A stretch of DNA of 64,000 bases from Kappaphycus alvarezii (taxonomy: Eukaryota; Rhodophyta; Florideophyceae; Gigartinales; Solieriaceae), in assembly GCA_002205965.3 (NCBI GenBank), contig NADL03000466.1, positions 1,426,001-1,490,000 on the forward strand, given 5' to 3'. Position numbers and translations under genes: made by a program. Positions 58,169 through 64,000 of this stretch are shown in pieces (the stretch's first letter is position 1; each line of letters starts with the position of its first letter). The notes under the pieces were generated by a model. The model was not told where the DNA came from, did not search any database, and saw nothing but the letters and a program-made list of their open reading frames with translations.

Positions 58169-58342
58169 ACCGTATAGCTTATGGTTTGCTCATTGGACTG
58201 TGGCAACGAACCCCTCGGTCAAAATTTCATCTCCCTCCTTACCTCCTTTCTCTATACAACGACGAGAAGGATAATAAGCCCCTCTTTTCGAAGACCCCGG
58301 GCGGTACTTAAGCTCAAATTTGTACCCGGCTATCAGATCTGA

Positions 58343-59470
58343 CTAACGTGCCAACCGTCCGTGAATATCCTTCTTCTTAAACGCGGTTTGCAACGCCTGG
58401 TGATCGGTATGAATAGCAAAGAAATTCTCTGAGAGAAGGTAGACTCTGAAATTCCTCAACGCGAAAAAAACATCACGCGCTTCTCTTTTGCTAGTGGAGT
58501 ACCGGCGTTCTTGCTCGGTCATTGCACGGGACGCGAATTGAATCGGTTGCCCCTTTTCATCCTCTTTCTTTTGGGCCAGCACGAACCACAATGCCGCTGA
58601 GGACACATCCGTTTTAGCATCGAGTGGGGACTCAAAGGGGGGAAAATCAAAAACCGGCGGCGGCGTTAGCTTCTTCTTGGGAACCTCGAAAGACTCCTGA
58701 ATCTCTTCTTTTCATTGAAAAGACTGCTTCACGGATGTAGCAGCATGCAACGCTGACGAAATTTCGGGGGAATTCCTTATTATCCGTCTATATCATCCGA
58801 CCAGAAAGAAAAATATATGATCTCGGTTGCGTTCTTCGGAGCTGGAGCCTCCAAAATATCACCTATCTTATCTCCGTCCATTTTCACCCCAGCTGCGTTG
58901 ACAAAGTGGCCGGATATCTTCACCTCAGAGTGATCGAAGCCGCTATTGGTCAACTTGATCTTTATTTATTGACTTCTTAATCCTTTTGAAGACTTCCTTT
59001 CAATGGCCGACGTGTCCGTCCCTGTTTTTGGAGAATATAACCACGTTATATATATAAAACATTCCGAACGACAAGCCCTGAAGAATACCGCCCATCATCT
59101 TCTGGAACGTCGACTTTGCGTTTATTAGATCTAACAGAATTACTTATAACCAATAATTTCCATAGCAACATACGAATTTAGTCATCTCCTTGCTTTCCTG
59201 TGTCAATCGCATCTGCCAGTAGTCCGTATAGAGATCCAAAGTCGTGAAGATCCTTGGTCCCTCGAGTTTATCGAAGAGTTCCTCGATCTTTTGCAGCGGT
59301 CAATTGTCAGGCTTCATGACTCCTTTGCGCCGGGCGTAGTCGACAAAAAACGAGGCATTCCATCTTTTTTTGTCGTTATAACGACAGTGAGTGACCAGGC
59401 CTAGCTCGCAGGCGTTATTATCTCTGCTTCCAAAAGCTCAATCTCCTTCTTCCTCACGACGGCATTGTGC
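58343..59470 (-). pseudogene. Decayed gypsy reverse transcriptase and RNase H
   Basis: RNase H at 58606-58343 reads IQFASRAMTEQERRYSTSKR, FRVYLLSENFF and HTDHQALQTAFKKKDIHGRL, almost the wording of the young element. Upstream, LDLYTDYWQ and a YINV-like remnant of the YIDD box (near 59040) mark the RT, split by several shifts. The RT active site is lost. Confidence 0.8.
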
Positions 59471-59606
59471 CTGGGGGGCATCCGGCGAGCCCTTGAGTGA
59501 ATCGGATTGTCGTCCGTCAACTCAAAGGAATGCACCACCGGTACCTTAGCCGGCTCGAGATCTTGGATGTCCCAAGCTATGCTTTCCGTGTCCTTCAGTG
59601 CCCTTA

Positions 59607-60935
59607 CTACATTAGTACCTTTTGGTCCTTTATTTCTAGATGCTTGACCTTAGAGGCGAGTAGAGAAGCCTTTTCTTCCTCTTCGTCTTCCCCGTTAGAC
59701 TCTCCACCCTCTACGTATCCTCTCAAATCCGGCTCGTAAGGTTCCTTGTTCAGGATTTCCAGCACCACCCTATGCTCAGTATCCGATGCACCATCACTGA
59801 CACCCGACTCTGATGAGGATGAAGCGGGAAACTGCTCGTCCTCCGATTCGTCGGGGGATATAAAATCCTCACTGTCAGTGCGCATCCCATCGATCACGGA
59901 AGGACCGCTGCGCAACTGTCAGAGGAACTCTCTCTTCCCAGCCGCCATTGTGACCTGTTCACGTCCATAGTCAAAGTTCGTCTGCAGGGACTCCATGTTC
60001 GGCCTTCCGATAATGGCATCGAACGGGGTGTTACCTCCTTGCAACAAATTCAACGTCACGACAAACGATCCACAAGATACTGTGACCTCTCCCACGCAAA
60101 AAAGACCTCAGTAACCCTCCCGTCCGCGAAGTTCACTTGACGATCCGTAGCAGTAGGGGCTAGTGCCACTTTCTTGCAAAAATCCTATGACATGAGGTTC
60201 GGAACGGCTCCCGTGTCCAATATTACATATGTCTCCGTCCCATTCGCCTTTACAACGATTAACCTCAATCGACAAGGTCCAATCAACTGGTTAGCTACGT
60301 GGGCTTGAGTCACCAGAACAGTCTTCGCAACCAATCTTTTGAGTTGCTTCCTAGCTTTGTCTGCATCCCCGCGAAGAATTTACCTAAATATCATCCCTAA
60401 AGGGGCAGATGAAAGCTCCGCGGCCACGCTATACTTTCCCACGTGACCCTGTAAGTTGTCCGATGTTTTTGGCTCTCCGTACTTTTCCTTTCTTCTTACC
60501 AGGCGTTGAGACAACCAAAGGTGGACGAAAAATCGGTGCTGCGTTCACAAGAGCGTCGATGCCCACTATGTTTCCCCTCTTCTGGTTTGGTGGGCTGGGC
60601 CTTCAGCATTCCTTTTGCCTGTGGCCACCAAATCTCTTTTTTGAGACTCGCGAACGACTGCCACGGGATTTTCGTCATCCTTTTTCTTCAACTTTAGCTC
60701 TTCTCTGGACTCTACCCTAGCCGCTGCAACCCCTACTCGACGATCGCCGTTTTGGTGCCCTTTGGACCAGCAAGTTTCCTCAAAATGGCCTCTTCTCCTA
60801 GAAAAAGTTAACCGAGTGTTCCTGTGGGTATTTTGTGAATATTGGGTTGTACGGTGACACTTCTGCCTACAAGAGCTGAAACCGAAATCCTCATCAACAG
60901 GCGCTGCCGGTCCGGCTGATGAACGAATCTACATG
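59607..60935 (-). pseudogene. Decayed gypsy gag zinc knuckle, protease and acidic connector
   Basis: From the right: a ruined zinc-knuckle region (SSCRQKCH, then THRNTRLTFSRRRGHFEETC and WSKG, against NPHRNTRCAKCGRYGHHESN and CWSKD in the young element) at about 60770-60890. A protease follows with ETYVILDTGAVPNLMS (about 60190-60240), then an acidic connector (59915-59607, VEGGESNGEDEEEEKAS). The 5' end of gag and its LTR are missing where the copia LTR begins near 60935-60950. Confidence 0.75.
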
Positions 60936-60939
60936 CAAT

Positions 60940-61251
60940 AGCCATGACATTTGAATGAAAGACCTTATGATTTGAAATGTTTTTACATGTCCTTTTTGAA
61001 AGGACGTTATCGATTACTTGTATTGATTTGTAATAGCTGCAATCTCACACACAGTCTGAACCAGGCACCTTTTTATGTCGAACTCGTATGTATAAGAGAT
61101 AAATATGGGGGGTGTAGGGGATAGCAAGCACTGAAAAATTGTCTCGCAAGCGTGTTTTTGTCCTAGTATAAAATTCTACAGTGTATCTTGAGTTTTTTGT
61201 CGGAGTCTCTTCCCTCATCTCATCAGGAACATTCACCATTGTATTTTATCA
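60940..61251 (+). repeat. 5' LTR of the copia element (left border approximate)
   Basis: The right border is set by TTTTATCA just before the primer-binding site. The left border is uncertain, between 60934 and 60970, where TG dinucleotides follow the last recognisable gypsy codons. A TATAAAA at 61167-61173 fits an LTR promoter. Confidence 0.55.
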
Positions 61252-61252
61252 G

Positions 61253-61264
61253 TGGTATCATCGC
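61253..61264 (+). other. Primer-binding site, initiator-Met-like
   Basis: TGGTATCA two bases from the inferred LTR end matches the start of the primer-binding site complementary to initiator tRNA-Met that many copia elements use; the following bases (TCGC) depart from the usual AGAGC. Confidence 0.6.
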
Positions 61265-61284
61265 AACGGGAAGAATAAGGAAGC

Positions 61285-62116
61285 ATGGACGCCGGAAAAG
61301 ATGAACGCCTTCCTAAGTTCAGTGCGAAAGCTGCTGAAAATTTCCATCTATGGAGGTTGAAAATGGAGGCTATCCTTGAGACAAGAGATTGTTTGTCCAT
61401 TTTGAATGGAGAAGAAATTTGCCCCTAGTGATGATGAGGACGAAAACGTGTCTGAGGCTCAGCAAGCCTTTGATAAACGAAAACGTAAGAATAGCGTAAT
61501 TATCATTACAGCGCTGGGCGACAAGCCGTTGAAAGTAGTTCAGAAGCATTCAAAGTCACCGTACGAGATGTGGCCCAAACTGTGTTCTCGATACGCAAGT
61601 AAAACAACCAGCAATAAACTCAGTCTTTGTACAGAAGCATTCAGTCTCACAATAGGATCGAACTCAATGTCAGATCACATATCTGAAATGGAGACAATCT
61701 TCGCACGGTTGGAAGATACAGGTCAGCCAATAAATGAGCTTATGCAGGTTGCAATTTTATTGAAATCCATCATGGAAGGTAAGGAGTATGAGGCGGTTAT
61801 CGCAGCCATACGCACCCTGGAAGAGGGTAAAGCGACATGGGAAACTGTAACGATTCGTCTAATGGATGAGTACAAAGAGCGTGTGAAGTCCCATCGTCCA
61901 AGTGATGAACCGGAGTTCACTGCTGCATTTGCTAAGAAAAGATTTCCTAAAGTTTCATGCACTTTCTGCAACAGAAAAGTGCATGATGCTAGCCAGTTTT
62001 GGGACAATTCGAACAGTAAGAGTTACAAGGGTAACAGAAATGACAGCAACTCTAAAAAGAAAGGTAATCCAAGTCTTGCAGTTCCTCAAGTTTTTGCAGC
62101 GGGTACTGTACCATAA
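61285..62116 (+). pseudogene. copia gag
   Basis: ATG at 61285 (MDAGKDERLPKFSAKAAENF, then HLWRLKMEAIL) is the usual copia Gag start with its WK/WR-L-ME-L motif. A 1-bp shift near 61400 moves the rest to the frame 61406-62116, with ITALGDKPLKVVQ, YEMWPKLCSRYASKT, ISEMETIFARL and the nucleocapsid. The zinc knuckle reads CTFCNRKVHDASQFW: the fourth ligand is Phe in place of Cys. A TAA at 62114-62116 separates it from the protease in the same frame, where copia normally has one continuous ORF. Confidence 0.85.
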
Positions 62117-63433
62117 ATCGGGAGTGTCCTTCGCAGCATGGTCAGAGTATCAGTCAACCATAAGAAACGTCTACAGCTGACTGAAGGTAGCCATGATCAG
62201 TACACACGGTTTGTGATTGACAGTGAAGCCACTCATCAAATTTGCTCTGATGCTAACTCGTTTCGGGTTATTCTAAGTACCCCTACATTAAATGTAACCC
62301 TGGGTGATAACAGTGTTGTACAAGGGGAAAAAACAGGTGAAGTTGACATTTTGCTGAATAACTCTGAAGGTTTGAAGAGCAAAGGGGTCTGGATTCGCCT
62401 CACAAACGTGCTTCTCCTTGAGAAGATGGGGATGAATCTGCTGTCCCTTAACGCATTGGATTCACACAACATCAATGTTGTATTTAAAAATGGAGGGTTT
62501 GTTTTGATCGATGGTAATGACAATAATACCATTGGATCTGGATTTAAGCGTAATAATGGTTTATATCAGATTGATGGCAGCATTGCACAGGACTACAGTA
62601 ATGTTGTTGATAAGTCCCAGAGTCCGTCTGCAGTTGCATCCAACGAACCATCAGGAGTTTCCCTCTGGCATCGACGATTTGGGCATACTAACAAAGAAAC
62701 AATTATGAAACTGTCCAAAAATAAGGTGATACGTGGGATTAATCTTCATGACGCACCTAATACGATAATCTGTCATCCATTTCTCGATGGAAAGCAGAAC
62801 AGTCAGTCGTTCCAAGGAAACTTGATCCCTAAGAATGCAAAAATGGGTGGTGTGATTTTCTATGATGTCTATGGTCCATTACATCTTGAATCATGGAACA
62901 AATCTAATTATTTCGTTACGTTTATTGACGCTTCTTCGAACCATGTAGTGGTTTCGACAATCCGCACAAAGGACGAGGTAACATCTGTATTCAAAGCGTA
63001 TAAAAGCAATATTGAAAAGCATTTTAATGTTGTTATAAGGCGACTCCATTCGGATAATGGCGGGGAATACGTCAATAATGAGATGGGTGATTTTTGCCGT
63101 TTGAATGGCACTGCCCACACTACAACATCTGCCTACAATCCTGAATCAAACGATCTAGCAGGACGTATGAACAAAAACATAACGGAGAAGAACCGTGCTA
63201 TTTTGTCAGAGGCATCTTTGCATGGAAAGTTTTGGGCGGAAGCCGTCCATCACGCAGTATATATACAGAACTTGTTGCCATCTGTTAATAGAGAACTCTC
63301 TCCTGTCGAGCTCTTAACAGGAATTAAGCCAAAATTTCATCACCTCCGAATTTGCGGTTGCCTTGTGCAGGCACATGTACCAGCTGTAATCGCCGTAAGC
63401 TTGATTTTAAAACGAAAAGGCTTATTCATGTAG
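62117..63433 (+). pseudogene. copia protease and integrase
   Basis: Same frame as gag. The protease active site is FVIDSEATHQI, with Glu for the Gly of DSGATH. A pre-integrase domain (LWHRRFGHTN; ICHPFLDGKQ, where the second Cys is lost) precedes the core. The first two catalytic Asp are present (FYDVYGPL; LHSDNGGEY), but the third block reads ESNDLAGRMN, with Gly for the catalytic Glu of AER-N. KFWAEAVHHAVYIQNLLPS and the GIKPKFHHLRICGC block follow. The frame is lost near 63400. So both enzymes are inactive although the frame is long. Confidence 0.88.
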
Positions 63434-64000
63434 GACACGTAAGTGAATCAGTGTCCAGAGGCTTCAATCCAATTACAAAAAAGGTACAGCTGGTTCGTCA
63501 CGGTCTGTTTGATGAAACAGTCTTTCTTGGAACCGAAAAATGAGGCGGTATTTTGCTTTCTGAAGGAGATTCGAAGAAAACTACTGTACTTTATCAACAC
63601 TCAGAAGGAAAAGACATCGTAGTGAGTGATGATAAAGTAACATTGGACCTGTCTAGTGATGAAAATGCAGAAAATGCAGTAAAATTGGACCTGTATAGTG
63701 ATGAAGATGCAGTAGCTTCAATCATGGATAGTTTTAATGTCAACAACACTCCTTAGTCCTCAGAAATAATTCCGAGACGTAGCGCTCGGATGAATCGGCG
63801 TGGACCACCCCGGCACAGAATTCTTTCAAGAGCGTCTGATGATACGCCTACGGTAACACAGTCCATGAAAGGTCCAGTCGCTCATCTATGGAAAACTGCA
63901 ATCCAAACGGAATTAAAAGAGTTGAAGGAGAAGCAAACATGGGACCTAGTACCACGTCCAAGTGATGTGAAGGTACTGCCATGCAAACTCACCCCAAAGG
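63434..64000 (+). pseudogene. copia integrase-RT connector and start of RT
   Basis: One frame continues LDFKTKRLIHVGHVSESVSR and FNPITKKVQLVRHGLFDETV, with TGA at 63541 and TAG at 63754. It includes an acidic internal repeat (VTLDLSSDENAENAVKLDLY). After the TAG, IQTELKELKEKQTWDLVPRP marks the start of RT. The window ends about 15 codons later, where the family's KW motif reads CKL. Confidence 0.8.

Larger units (their letters stand above)
60940..64000 (+). mobile_element. Ty1/copia retrotransposon, 5' part (runs off the window)
   Basis: Candidate 5' LTR, primer-binding site, gag and pol in copia order (PR-IN-RT). It begins where the minus-strand gypsy relic is cut off, so it probably inserted there. 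The right end, most of RT, RNase H and the 3' LTR are beyond the window. Decay: frameshifts near 61400 and 63400, and in-frame stops at 62114-62116, 63541-63543 and 63754-63756. Confidence 0.88.

Noticed and set aside
60970-61251. Short CRISPR-like or satellite array in the gypsy-copia border
   Set aside because: No regularly spaced repeats; the stretch is explained as a copia LTR with a TATA box.

Overview
The window is repeat-rich nuclear DNA of a eukaryote. The evidence is Ty3/gypsy and Ty1/copia LTR retrotransposons, PIF/Harbinger-like and Tc1/mariner-like DNA transposon relics, TATA-driven short genes, and spliceosomal-type donor and acceptor sequences; there are no operons or Shine-Dalgarno starts. 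I cannot name the organism: algal, oomycete and fungal lineages all carry this mix of elements.

Positions 1-45719 are one tandem array of a unit of about 14.4 kb: copy 1 (1-14390), copy 2 (14391-37086, carrying an 8.3-kb insertion) and a truncated copy 3 (37087-45719). The array enters from the left edge, so more copies probably lie outside. The copies are almost identical; nearly all differences I found are single-base indels. Each full unit holds the degenerate 3' part of a chromodomain-bearing gypsy integrase gene, long decayed or unassignable stretches, a decayed reading frame, a small inverted/direct repeat family, a small predicted secreted protein with its own TATA box, and a second small ORF with a signal-like N terminus.

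Copy 2 is interrupted at 26622-34912 by a young Ty3/gypsy element on the minus strand, flanked by a perfect 5-bp duplication (AATAT); copy 1 preserves the empty site. The element is abnormal in two ways. It has three LTRs, the leftmost inverted and carrying the primer-binding site and about 50 bp of leader, so both outer ends are the same LTR terminus. Its pol also extends past the integrase C-terminal region with an unrecognised domain present twice, joined by a Gly/Pro/Ser-rich linker. A 117-bp piece of a related copy of that domain lies at 49167-49283.

Positions 45720-64000 are a mosaic of relics: a decayed zinc knuckle, an isolated reverse-transcriptase-type RNase H piece, two opposed copies of a PIF/Harbinger-like transposase flanking a decayed Tc1/mariner transposase, a 9-nt telomere-like repeat, a decayed gypsy element (57010-60935, minus) related to the one in copy 2, and a copia element (about 60940 to beyond 64000, plus) that appears to sit in the gypsy relic. 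Apart from the two small genes in the array, no ordinary host gene is identified with confidence.
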